Below, in pieces: positions 14,741 through 21,628 of a stretch of 46,512 nt of DNA. This DNA comes from Bryobacteraceae bacterium (GTDB lineage: Bacteria; Acidobacteriota; Terriglobia; Bryobacterales; Bryobacteraceae). A model generated the notes under the pieces. That model searched no databases, was not told the origin of the DNA, and saw only the letters and a program-made list of their open reading frames with translations. Each line of letters starts with the position of its first letter. Position 1 is the stretch's first letter. The position numbers and the translations under genes are program-made. The DNA lies in assembly GCA_013388415.1 (NCBI GenBank), contig JACADU010000207.1:1-46512 (forward strand). Reading direction: 5' to 3'.

Positions 14741-15559
14741 ATGCCTGAGAGTAAGGGCAAACAAGAGGGATACTGGCATTTCGCACTGGCGCTGTTGTTG
14801 TGCGGCGGTCTTGTGGCGGTGTCGATGGCCTGGCCTCAGCATTTCTCGCAGGTGAAGAGCGCCGCTGATTCCAGCCTGGCCGCCCTTTTCGGCGGAAGCT
14901 CAGACGCGAAAGAGCCCCCGATGTTCGAAGCTGCCTGGGCGGAGCTGGTCAAGCTCATCGCCGCCGGTCTTGTCGGGATCATGGTGACCGTCGTTCATCG
15001 CCGCTATCGTGGCCCAAGCGCGCCAAACCGGTCCCTGATGCAGGCCGCGGTCCTGCTCTGCATCTCCGGCGCGCTGATGATGATCATCATCGGCAACTCC
15101 ACCGCGCGCGCCCTCGGCATCGCGGGCGGCGCCAGCATCATCCGCTTCCGAACCCCAGTCGAAGATCCCAAAGACGCGATTCTGCTGTTCATCGTGCTGG
15201 CGCTTGGCATGGCGACCGGGCTCGGCGCCTTCGCCGTGACAGGACTGGCGACGCTCTTCCTCTGCCTCTTCCTCGCCTTCCTGGATTACTTCGGACACGA
15301 GAAGCCAAGGAGCCTCAACTTGGAACTTGTCGCGGCCGGCCGGGACTTCCCGCTCGAGCATGTTCAGGCCGTGCTCCGTGGCGAGGTGGACTTCTTCGAG
15401 CCGCTGAAGGTCGTTCACGGGAATGAATCCGCCATGAGATTTCTGGTCAAGGTGAATCCCGGCGCCTCGCTGGCCTGGATCAGCGATCAGTTGATGGCAG
15501 GCGGCACGGGAGGCCTGAAGTCTGTAAGCTGGGAACCTGTAAAGAAATCGGCGGAGTAG
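14741..15559 (+). CDS. DUF4956 family membrane protein
   Basis: The ATG at 14741 has AGGAG eight bases upstream, which decides it over the longer ORF. The 272-residue protein has about five membrane segments: near 13-31, 70-90, 105-125 and two within 145-185. The diagnostic loop ARALGIAGGASIIRFRTPVED resembles the MgtC-like/DUF4956 signature. A soluble C-terminal domain of about 85 residues follows, probably cytoplasmic. Family members often sit beside VTC-type polyphosphate polymerase and CotH genes. Here CotH is present three genes down, but no VTC domain is seen. The role is unknown; a part in phosphate or polymer handling at the inner membrane is inference from neighbours. Confidence 0.82.
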   Translation: MPESKGKQEGYWHFALALLLCGGLVAVSMAWPQHFSQVKSAADSSLAALFGGSSDAKEPPMFEAAWAELVKLIAAGLVGIMVTVVHRRYRGPSAPNRSLMQAAVLLCISGALMMIIIGNSTARALGIAGGASIIRFRTPVEDPKDAILLFIVLALGMATGLGAFAVTGLATLFLCLFLAFLDYFGHEKPRSLNLELVAAGRDFPLEHVQAVLRGEVDFFEPLKVVHGNESAMRFLVKVNPGASLAWISDQLMAGGTGGLKSVSWEPVKKSAE

Positions 15560-15565
15560 AGGCGA

Positions 15566-16480
15566 ATGGCGGCAGAACGGCTCATATTGGCTCGGGAACA
15601 GCGGCGCGACACCTTCCTCGAGCTGATCGGCGCGGCACGGCAGCGGATCATCCTGTCCATGTTCCGCTGCACGGACTTCAAGATCATGGACGCCCTCGCA
15701 GATGCGCAGGAGCGCGGCGTGTCCGTCGAACTGCTGTTGACTCAGCGGGCCAAGGGTTGGGAGAAGAGGATCCGCGAACTGGGCCAGTACCTGGAGAGCA
15801 TGGGCGCCAAGGTCCACCGCTATGGCGAGCCGCGCATCAAATACCACGCCAAGTACCTGGTTATCGACGGCAGCCGCGCGCTGATCGCCTCGATGAACCT
15901 GATGAAGCGCTATTTCGAAAAAACGAGCGACTTCCTTCTGGCCACGGACGACCCCGACGTGGCGGCGAGCCTCGAACGCCTCTTCCGCCACGACATCGAA
16001 CACCCTGGCCAGCCTGTCCCGGAGGGTCTGTCCCCGAGGCTTGTCGTGGGCCCCGAAATGTCCCGGGCGCGCCTCGGAGGGATGATCGAGAGCGCTCGAA
16101 AATCCCTTGTGATTGCCGATCACCGGATCACGGATCGCGACATGATCGTCCTGCTCGAGAAGGCGGAACAGCGAGGCGTCAGAGTCGTTATCTTCGGCAA
16201 GAACTCGCTCGCCCGCTTCAAGTCCCACGGCAGGGCAATGATCGTGGACGGCGCGCGCGCCATGATTGGCAGCATCTCCATGGCTCCTCCGTGCATGGAC
16301 CTCCGGCGCGAGCTTGCCGTCACCTTCGACGCGCCCGGTCTGGTGGCCGAACTTGCGCGCTTTCTCGATGAATCCAGAGCCCGGCATCCCGCGGAGACTC
16401 TGATGCCGGTCGCCGTGGCGGTCGAATCCGGACACGATGACGAACACGACGATGAGGACGAGAAGGAGAGCGACGAGTGA
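15566..16480 (+). CDS. Phospholipase D-like protein with one altered HKD motif
   Basis: The 304-residue protein has the two-repeat PLD fold. Repeat one carries a canonical motif, His94-x-Lys96-x4-Asp101 (YHAKYLVIDGS, then IASMN). Repeat two reads His221-x-Arg223-x4-Asp228 (SHGRAMIVDGA), so its lysine is replaced by arginine. There is no signal peptide or membrane segment, so it should stay in the cytoplasm. The C-terminus ends in an acidic tail (GHDDEHDDEDEKESDE). The family cuts or transfers phosphodiester bonds in lipids or nucleic acids; which applies here is not visible. It starts six bases after the DUF4956 stop and overlaps the porin start, so the three are co-translated. Confidence 0.8.
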   Translation: MAAERLILAREQRRDTFLELIGAARQRIILSMFRCTDFKIMDALADAQERGVSVELLLTQRAKGWEKRIRELGQYLESMGAKVHRYGEPRIKYHAKYLVIDGSRALIASMNLMKRYFEKTSDFLLATDDPDVAASLERLFRHDIEHPGQPVPEGLSPRLVVGPEMSRARLGGMIESARKSLVIADHRITDRDMIVLLEKAEQRGVRVVIFGKNSLARFKSHGRAMIVDGARAMIGSISMAPPCMDLRRELAVTFDAPGLVAELARFLDESRARHPAETLMPVAVAVESGHDDEHDDEDEKESDE

Positions 16481-17760
16481 CGCCGCTGCCGCGGATTCTG
16501 CTGGGCGTCTTCATGGCTGTTGCGCCGCTGCTGGCGCAGGATACCGAACAGGAAAAGGAACAGGCGGAGAAGGAACCCGCCAACAAGGGTGTCCGCTCCG
16601 TCTGGAAAAAACACCCCTCCTTCCGTGCTGGCGATTGGCTCCGCGTCGACTTCCGCGCCCGCTTCCAGCTCGATTGGATCACCCGGGATCCCGAGACCAA
16701 GCCGGGCGGCGGCCTGTTCGATTTCACCAGAAAGCGGTTGGCGATCGAAGGAACCTTCCTGCGCTGGTTCGAGTACGAGGTCTCCCGCGAACTGTCCGAG
16801 ACGGACTTCCCCTGGAAGGACGTCTACGGCAATTTCAAGCTGAACCGCTCGGTTCAGGTCCGCGGCGGACGCTTCAGGATTCCATTCAGCCAGGACCAAT
16901 TGACGGGTCCGACCAACCTCGATTTCATCGACCGCTCGCGCATTGCCGACCGCCTCGCGCCCAATCGCGACACCGGCGCCATGGCGCACGGCTCCTTCTT
17001 CGAAGGCGGAGCCCTGAAGTACCAGGCAGGCTACTTCTTCAACGATGGCGACAACGCCGCGGACAGAAACAACAACAGAACCGGGGAAAACACGGCAGCC
17101 CTGCGGCTCACCGGGCGTCCGTTGTCGAAGAGCGGCTTGTTCGGCAGCCTCACTCTGGGCGGCGCATTCAATCGCGCCGGCGTGCCCGAAGGCTTGGTGA
17201 GTCTGCGCGGCAGGACCACCGGCAAGGAGACCTTCTTTTCGGAAGTATTTGTGAATGGAACGAGAATGCGGACCGGCGCCGAGTTTTCATGGACGCCGGG
17301 ACCTTTCGCCCTGAAGGCGGAGTTCATCTCCGTCCGGGAACAAAGGCTCGGCCAGGGACTGCGCCAGGAGGACCTCCCGGATCTTCTCGAAAGAGGCTGG
17401 TATGTCTATGGGACATGGGCCATCACAGGTCAGAACAAGGCGAGGGGGCTGGCGCGCGGCAGGGGTTGGCTCCTGGGCGGCAAGAACCGGTTTGGCGCCC
17501 TTGAACTCGCCGTCCGCGCCGAGAGCATCAGGTTCGCCAGCGATACCAATGCCGGACGCCCCTCCCGCACCCAACGCGCTGCCAATATCCTCCAAACCAG
17601 CGACCGGGCGTGGACTTTTGGCGTCAATTGGTATGCGAACCAATGGGTGAAGGCCCAGGCGAACTTCACCCGCGAGTATCTGGAAGACGCGTTCCGCGCC
17701 CCCATCCAGGGAGTGAATTTGTACTGGGTCTACAAATACAGGCTTCAGCTTTCGCTTTGA
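16477..17760 (+). CDS. OprO/OprP-type outer-membrane porin
   Basis: The 427-residue protein starts at a GTG that overlaps the PLD stop (GTGA). A signal peptide (ILLGVFMAVAPLLAQ) is followed by a charged helical stretch (DTEQEKEQAEKEP), as in the N-terminal coiled coil of phosphate-selective porins. The rest alternates polar and aromatic residues as beta-barrel strands. Family-type segments are FDFTRKRLAIEGTF, VRGGRFRIPFSQDQLTG and YEVSRELSE. OprO/OprP relatives take up phosphate or pyrophosphate, but the family name is applied widely and selectivity cannot be read here. Its place between a DUF4956/PLD pair and CotH makes a phosphate-linked envelope role plausible. Confidence 0.82.
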   Translation: MTPLPRILLGVFMAVAPLLAQDTEQEKEQAEKEPANKGVRSVWKKHPSFRAGDWLRVDFRARFQLDWITRDPETKPGGGLFDFTRKRLAIEGTFLRWFEYEVSRELSETDFPWKDVYGNFKLNRSVQVRGGRFRIPFSQDQLTGPTNLDFIDRSRIADRLAPNRDTGAMAHGSFFEGGALKYQAGYFFNDGDNAADRNNNRTGENTAALRLTGRPLSKSGLFGSLTLGGAFNRAGVPEGLVSLRGRTTGKETFFSEVFVNGTRMRTGAEFSWTPGPFALKAEFISVREQRLGQGLRQEDLPDLLERGWYVYGTWAITGQNKARGLARGRGWLLGGKNRFGALELAVRAESIRFASDTNAGRPSRTQRAANILQTSDRAWTFGVNWYANQWVKAQANFTREYLEDAFRAPIQGVNLYWVYKYRLQLSL

Positions 17761-17791
17761 ATAACCCATACTGGAGAGGCAGAGGTGCAAT

Positions 17792-18988
17792 ATGGGTAGG
17801 CGGATCTGCGGTTTGGCCGTCGTGTTTGCGGCGTGCGCTTTCGGACAAACCGCGGAAGATTTCTTCAGCGACAAGGTGCTTCACGACATTCGCATCACCA
17901 TCCATCCCAAGGATTGGAATGCGCTCGTGGAAAACTACCTGGACAACACATATTACCCCGCCACCCTCGAGTGGCGGGACCTAGTGATCGAAAACGTGGG
18001 AATCCGCTCCAAGGGGCGGACAAGCCGGCGCGCGACAAAGCCGGGGTTGCGCGTGGATTTCAACCGGTATGAGGAACAGGAGTTCCTGGGCCTCAAGGCT
18101 GTTCTGCTGGACAACAACGTCTCCGACTTCGGCATGATGCGCGAGCGTCTGGCCTCCATCCTGTGGCGCGAAATGGGACTGCCCGCGCCGCGTGAGACGC
18201 ACGCGCGATTGTTTGTCAACGGCAAATACATGGGCGTGTACACCTTGCTCGAGGACACCGACAAGCGCTACCTCAGGCAGTGGTTCAAGGAGGACTCAGG
18301 CTGGCTCTACGAGTTCGTTCATCGCGACAGCTACCGGTTCGAGTACCTCGGCTCCGACCCTGAAGCCTACGTGCCCGTCCTGTTCAAACCCGAAACCAAC
18401 GAGTCTCATCCCGAGGGTGAAGTGATCGCCGAGATGCTGCGCGTGATCAATCAATCCTCCGACCAGGACTTCCCAAAGGCGATCGAGGAGTATCTCGACG
18501 TCAAGGCGTTCCTGACGCACATGGCTGCCGAGTCCTACGTGGCCGAATGGGATGGCATCCTCAGCGATGCCGGGGTGAACAACTTGTACTTTTACCGCTT
18601 CTCCGGCGGCAAGCGCGGCATGGTGTTGTTCAAGGACAAGGACCTCAGCTTCAATGGGATCGAGTACGAGGTCCTGAAGAACGCCGGCAACAACGTCCTG
18701 ATGAGGCGCCTGATGGCGGTCCCCGATTGGAAAGCTTTCCTGTATGACGAGATTCGCCGGGCGGCAGCGCTCGCGGGAGCCACGGACGGTCTGCTCGACC
18801 AGCAGGTTCAGGTCATCTACGGCCAGATCCGCGAGGCGGCGCTGGCGGACGAACTGAAGGAGTGCAGCAACGGCGTTTGCCCGGTGTATGAATCGAACGC
18901 CGAATTCGAAAGGCACGTCGAGTTCCTGCGCGACTTCGCCAGAAAAAGGGCCGACGAAGTCGTGCGGCAACTGGGATTGATGCAATAA
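17792..18988 (+). CDS. CotH-type secreted protein kinase
   Basis: The 398-residue protein has a signal peptide (CGLAVVFAACAFGQ) and a full CotH domain. Recognisable segments are IRITIHPKDWNALVENY at the start, VGIRSKGRTSR, LRVDFNRYEEQEFLGLK, MMRERLASILWREMGLPAPR, ARLFVNGKYMGVYTLLEDTDKRYL, and FKDKDLSFNG, which corresponds to the catalytic DxD region. CotH proteins are atypical kinases; the Bacillus one phosphorylates spore-coat proteins. Many Gram-negative homologues are exported, and some lie by DUF4956 and VTC-type polyphosphate genes. GGAGAGGCAGAGG lies upstream. It is the last gene of the rightward run and ends 14 bases before the end of an opposing gene. Confidence 0.88.
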   Translation: MGRRICGLAVVFAACAFGQTAEDFFSDKVLHDIRITIHPKDWNALVENYLDNTYYPATLEWRDLVIENVGIRSKGRTSRRATKPGLRVDFNRYEEQEFLGLKAVLLDNNVSDFGMMRERLASILWREMGLPAPRETHARLFVNGKYMGVYTLLEDTDKRYLRQWFKEDSGWLYEFVHRDSYRFEYLGSDPEAYVPVLFKPETNESHPEGEVIAEMLRVINQSSDQDFPKAIEEYLDVKAFLTHMAAESYVAEWDGILSDAGVNNLYFYRFSGGKRGMVLFKDKDLSFNGIEYEVLKNAGNNVLMRRLMAVPDWKAFLYDEIRRAAALAGATDGLLDQQVQVIYGQIREAALADELKECSNGVCPVYESNAEFERHVEFLRDFARKRADEVVRQLGLMQ

Positions 18989-19002
18989 GGACCCTGTCCG
19001 GC

Positions 19003-19587
19003 TCAGCGGACGCGCAACCGCCGCAGGCGGCCGGTGTGGGCATCCTTCTTGAACAGTTCGTGCAGTGTCTCCAGCATCTCCCGCCGGTCAAAACGCGCGG
19101 AGATCCTCTCAGTCTGCGAGAAGCAGAACTCCGGGAAACCGGACATCGCGCGCGGCTTCGCGGCGAGCGCGGCGCGGCCCGGTTCCAGCCAGAACGACGC
19201 CTTCGGGGCGGGAGCGAATTCGAACAGGTCTGAGAGCCACTTCGACGAAAGCCCGGCCGCCTTGCCGGCGAGGACTGCTGTTCGTGTATACGGCGCCGCG
19301 ACTACCGTGTATCCTTCCGCGAGCGCGGGCTCGATTTCCCAGCGCAGGCGGAATGCGAGATCCGCCGCATAGAGGATGAGCAGCGTCTTGGCCGAGGGCG
19401 GATCGCACTGCTTGGCGTGGGCCGACAGTTCGTGAAAGATCGAAGACGCATCCCAATAGCTGCAACCGCCCCTTCCCTTGGGCGCGCGGCAGATGTGTAG
19501 CAGATGGCGCGCCGCCGAACGCAGGTCCGCTGAATGGGAGGCTTCAAGCGCTACCAGCCGGCCCGGCGCCGGCGCCGAATCAGTCAT
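19003..19587 (-). CDS. Thymidylate-kinase-like protein lacking the P-loop (predicted pseudokinase)
   Basis: The 194-residue protein aligns by eye along its length with the kinase encoded just upstream. LVALEASHSADLRSAARHL matches LIAFEGPDGAGKTTQRKLF. ILYAADLAFRLRWEIEPALAEGYTVVAAPYT matches the region around CLFHAADYRHRLETEILPALCKGKTVIADRY. The P-loop is replaced by ASHSADLRS (residues 16-24), and the catalytic Asp-Arg of DRY by Ala98-Pro99. It therefore should not bind ATP in the usual way. Thymidylate kinases are dimers, so it may form a heterodimer with its neighbour as a regulatory or substrate-binding half. It overlaps the active gene by eight bases and has GGAGG seven bases before ATG. 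The ORF is intact, so it is not simply decaying. Confidence 0.7.
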   Translation of the reverse strand: MTDSAPAPGRLVALEASHSADLRSAARHLLHICRAPKGRGGCSYWDASSIFHELSAHAKQCDPPSAKTLLILYAADLAFRLRWEIEPALAEGYTVVAAPYTRTAVLAGKAAGLSSKWLSDLFEFAPAPKASFWLEPGRAALAAKPRAMSGFPEFCFSQTERISARFDRREMLETLHELFKKDAHTGRLRRLRVR

Positions 19588-20356
19588 TGTGCGCCTCCGG
19601 CCGGCACATTAAATACTCCGCCACCGCTCTGGCGTTGTACTCCTGCCAGGAACGCCGTTCCCCCTCCTGGAACAGCCGCCGGATCGCCCTGTGCTGCTCG
19701 TAGATCGATTTCTCGGCGTCGACTGTGGAGAACCTGAAGATCAGAGCCAAAGCCGCGTACTCCTGAATGACGCGCCCCATGAACTGCTCATAGCTGGCGG
19801 CGGGATCGCTGATCCCGGTGACGTCCTGTCCAGCTTCGTAGTAGGACGGAACTCCCCCGGCAAGAACCCTCTTGGCCGATGTGCCTGGAGTGACGGCGAA
19901 ATGGAAGACAACGTCGGGCCAGAGGATCGGACCATACAACCGGAGAACCCAATGAAAGTCGAGACCTCGGGCGGCGTCGCGCGCCAGACCCGTGAACAGA
20001 TAGCGATCGGCGATGACCGTCTTGCCCTTGCAGAGCGCCGGCAGGATCTCGGTCTCCAGCCGGTGACGGTAATCCGCCGCATGGAACAGGCAATACTCCA
20101 GCGGGCTCAAAACGCGGATGCTCTTGCGCGTTCGTGTCAGGGGCTTGACCAGCTCCGACGAATTCCATTTGGTCGTCACGGCATCGTGGCCCTCGCCCTT
20201 GAGCCATGTTCGGAACAGCTTTCTTTGCGTCGTCTTCCCGGCGCCGTCGGGCCCTTCGAATGCGATCAGCAGCCCTCGCCTCTGCTCTAATTCGGCGATG
20301 ATCTTCTTCAACTCACCAGGGGTGAGATGCGCCGGACGTGCGGGTTTCGAAGACAA
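19580..20356 (-). CDS. Thymidylate-kinase-family P-loop kinase
   Basis: The TTG start is set by a strong GGAGG seven bases upstream. The 258-residue protein has a helical N-terminal extension of about 28 residues (LTPGELKKIIAELEQRRG), then Walker A GPDGAGKTT (35-43) and the DRY motif at 117-119, both hallmarks of thymidylate kinases. It is longer than normal dTMP kinases (about 205-215 residues) and paired with a dead copy, so the substrate may not be dTMP. Possible alternatives are another nucleotide or, given neighbouring genes, a phosphate-polymer-related substrate; this is inference. Transcribed with the pseudokinase and probably the nitrilase-type gene 74 bases upstream, and convergent with the DUF4956-to-CotH run. 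Confidence 0.82.
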   Translation of the reverse strand: MSSKPARPAHLTPGELKKIIAELEQRRGLLIAFEGPDGAGKTTQRKLFRTWLKGEGHDAVTTKWNSSELVKPLTRTRKSIRVLSPLEYCLFHAADYRHRLETEILPALCKGKTVIADRYLFTGLARDAARGLDFHWVLRLYGPILWPDVVFHFAVTPGTSAKRVLAGGVPSYYEAGQDVTGISDPAASYEQFMGRVIQEYAALALIFRFSTVDAEKSIYEQHRAIRRLFQEGERRSWQEYNARAVAEYLMCRPEAHND

Positions 20357-20430
20357 TCGGAATCCTCCTCTTGTTGATCAATGAGCCGCGGCCACAGCGT
20401 CTGACGGACCGGTCCCCCGTGTCAAGGGCG

Positions 20431-21288
20431 CTACTCCGGCTTCAGGTCCTTCCGCGCCTTGACGGCTTCGACCATCTCGCGCCAGTACGGGCGCAGAAAC
20501 GGCGGATGCTCCATGCTGTCGAGAATGTACGAGCGGTCGGCGCGCGCCAGGTCGAGAACGGCCGTGATCATCTCCTCCTGGTAGTATCCCGCTTCGGCGA
20601 GCGGGATTCCGTTTGGCTCGCGAATGAAGGACGCCCCGCTCGACGTCTGAAGCCCATCCGGCGACTGGCCCACCGTGTTCGCCACGCAGTGGAAGATCTT
20701 CGAGTTCGGGCCAACCGGCTGCTGCGCCCTGCCCGAGGTGCGCTTCCACGCCACCGCTTCAATCTCATCCGAGCTGCACGAGGGGTGGAACAGGACTTGA
20801 GCGCCCGCCATCGCCGGAATCCTGTACAGTTCCGGGTGCCGGCCATCGCGGCAGATGACCAGCGTGCAGAGGATGCCGTCGATCTCGAACAGCGCCAGCT
20901 TGTCTCCCCCGCGGCAGTACTTCTTCTCGTCGCGCCCAGCCATCTGCACTTTGGCGTATTCGTAGGTGACTTCCCCGGCAGGCGAGATGACGTGAGCGAC
21001 ATTGATGAAGCGGTCGCGCGTCTTGCGGATCGTTCCGGCAATGACCCAGATGTCGTGATCGCGCGCGGCTTCGCGGACACTGTCCAGCGCCGCGTCGACC
21101 TGTTCCGGCGGCAGAGTAATCAGGTACGGGAAGTAATAACTCGTCAAGCCGGCTTCGGGGAACAGCACGACCCGGCTGCCCTCCCTGGCTGCTCTGGCGA
21201 TGTAGCGGAGCGTGGAGGCGACGTTGCGTTCGATGTCCGTGGCCCAGTGCAGTTGGACGCAGGAAACCTGCAATGTGGATGGCGGCAT
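20431..21288 (-). CDS. Nitrilase-superfamily carbon-nitrogen hydrolase
   Basis: I prefer the ATG at 21288 (MPPSTLQVSCVQLHW), which puts the first beta strand in the usual place. The longer ORF begins eight codons earlier. The 285-residue protein has the Glu-Lys-Cys triad of the superfamily: Glu45 in LFPEAGLTS, Lys113 in YAKVQMAG and Cys146 in LVICRDGRHPE. The superfamily hydrolyses non-peptide C-N bonds (amides, N-carbamoyl groups, nitriles). The sequence looks like a carbamoylase or amidase branch, but the substrate is not recognisable. Cytoplasmic, no signal peptide. It is followed 74 bases later by the kinase gene on the same strand. Confidence 0.88.
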   Translation of the reverse strand: MPPSTLQVSCVQLHWATDIERNVASTLRYIARAAREGSRVVLFPEAGLTSYYFPYLITLPPEQVDAALDSVREAARDHDIWVIAGTIRKTRDRFINVAHVISPAGEVTYEYAKVQMAGRDEKKYCRGGDKLALFEIDGILCTLVICRDGRHPELYRIPAMAGAQVLFHPSCSSDEIEAVAWKRTSGRAQQPVGPNSKIFHCVANTVGQSPDGLQTSSGASFIREPNGIPLAEAGYYQEEMITAVLDLARADRSYILDSMEHPPFLRPYWREMVEAVKARKDLKPE

Positions 21289-21436
21289 AGGATCCGAACC
21301 GCAGCATAGCACCTGCGGTCCGTTGCCGCAGAGTTACCATGGCTGCATGGTTTCAGCCGTCCTGTTGCTGACTGGAACCGGTCAGATGCCCCCCGCCGGA
21401 ACGCCCATGCAGAAGCACTTGCGAGGCCAGTGACAA

Positions 21437-21604
21437 ATGTCCGCTCTTTCACGCCGAGGACTCCTCCGAGCCTTCTGTTCAGGCTCATCGCTCCCCGCGC
21501 AGGCCCAGGAGGGCGCGCCAGACGAAACCGCGCCGGCGCCCCTCTTCCGCGGCCCCATCTTTCCCATGCGTCTGAAGCCCGGCATTGACAATTGGTCAGC
21601 TTGA
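21437..21604 (+). pseudogene. Short Tat-signal-like ORF, probable gene remnant (55 aa)
   Basis: This ORF is below the track's size limit. It begins MSALSRRGLLRAFCSGSS, a twin-arginine start (SRRGLL), and runs through a LPAQAQ-type cleavage region. It then stops after a short Pro-rich stretch (APLFRGPIFPMRLKPG). There is no mature domain. It looks like the surviving 5' end of an exported-protein gene of the kind this genome uses. The 340-base interval 21289-21628 holds nothing else I can support. Confidence 0.3.
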
Positions 21605-21628
21605 GCCCTGCTTCCAGACCACGCACAT

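Noticed and set aside
14900-16447. 515-residue ORF antisense to the DUF4956 and PLD genes
   Set aside because: Runs across two well-supported genes and their junction; the translation has no recognisable domain.
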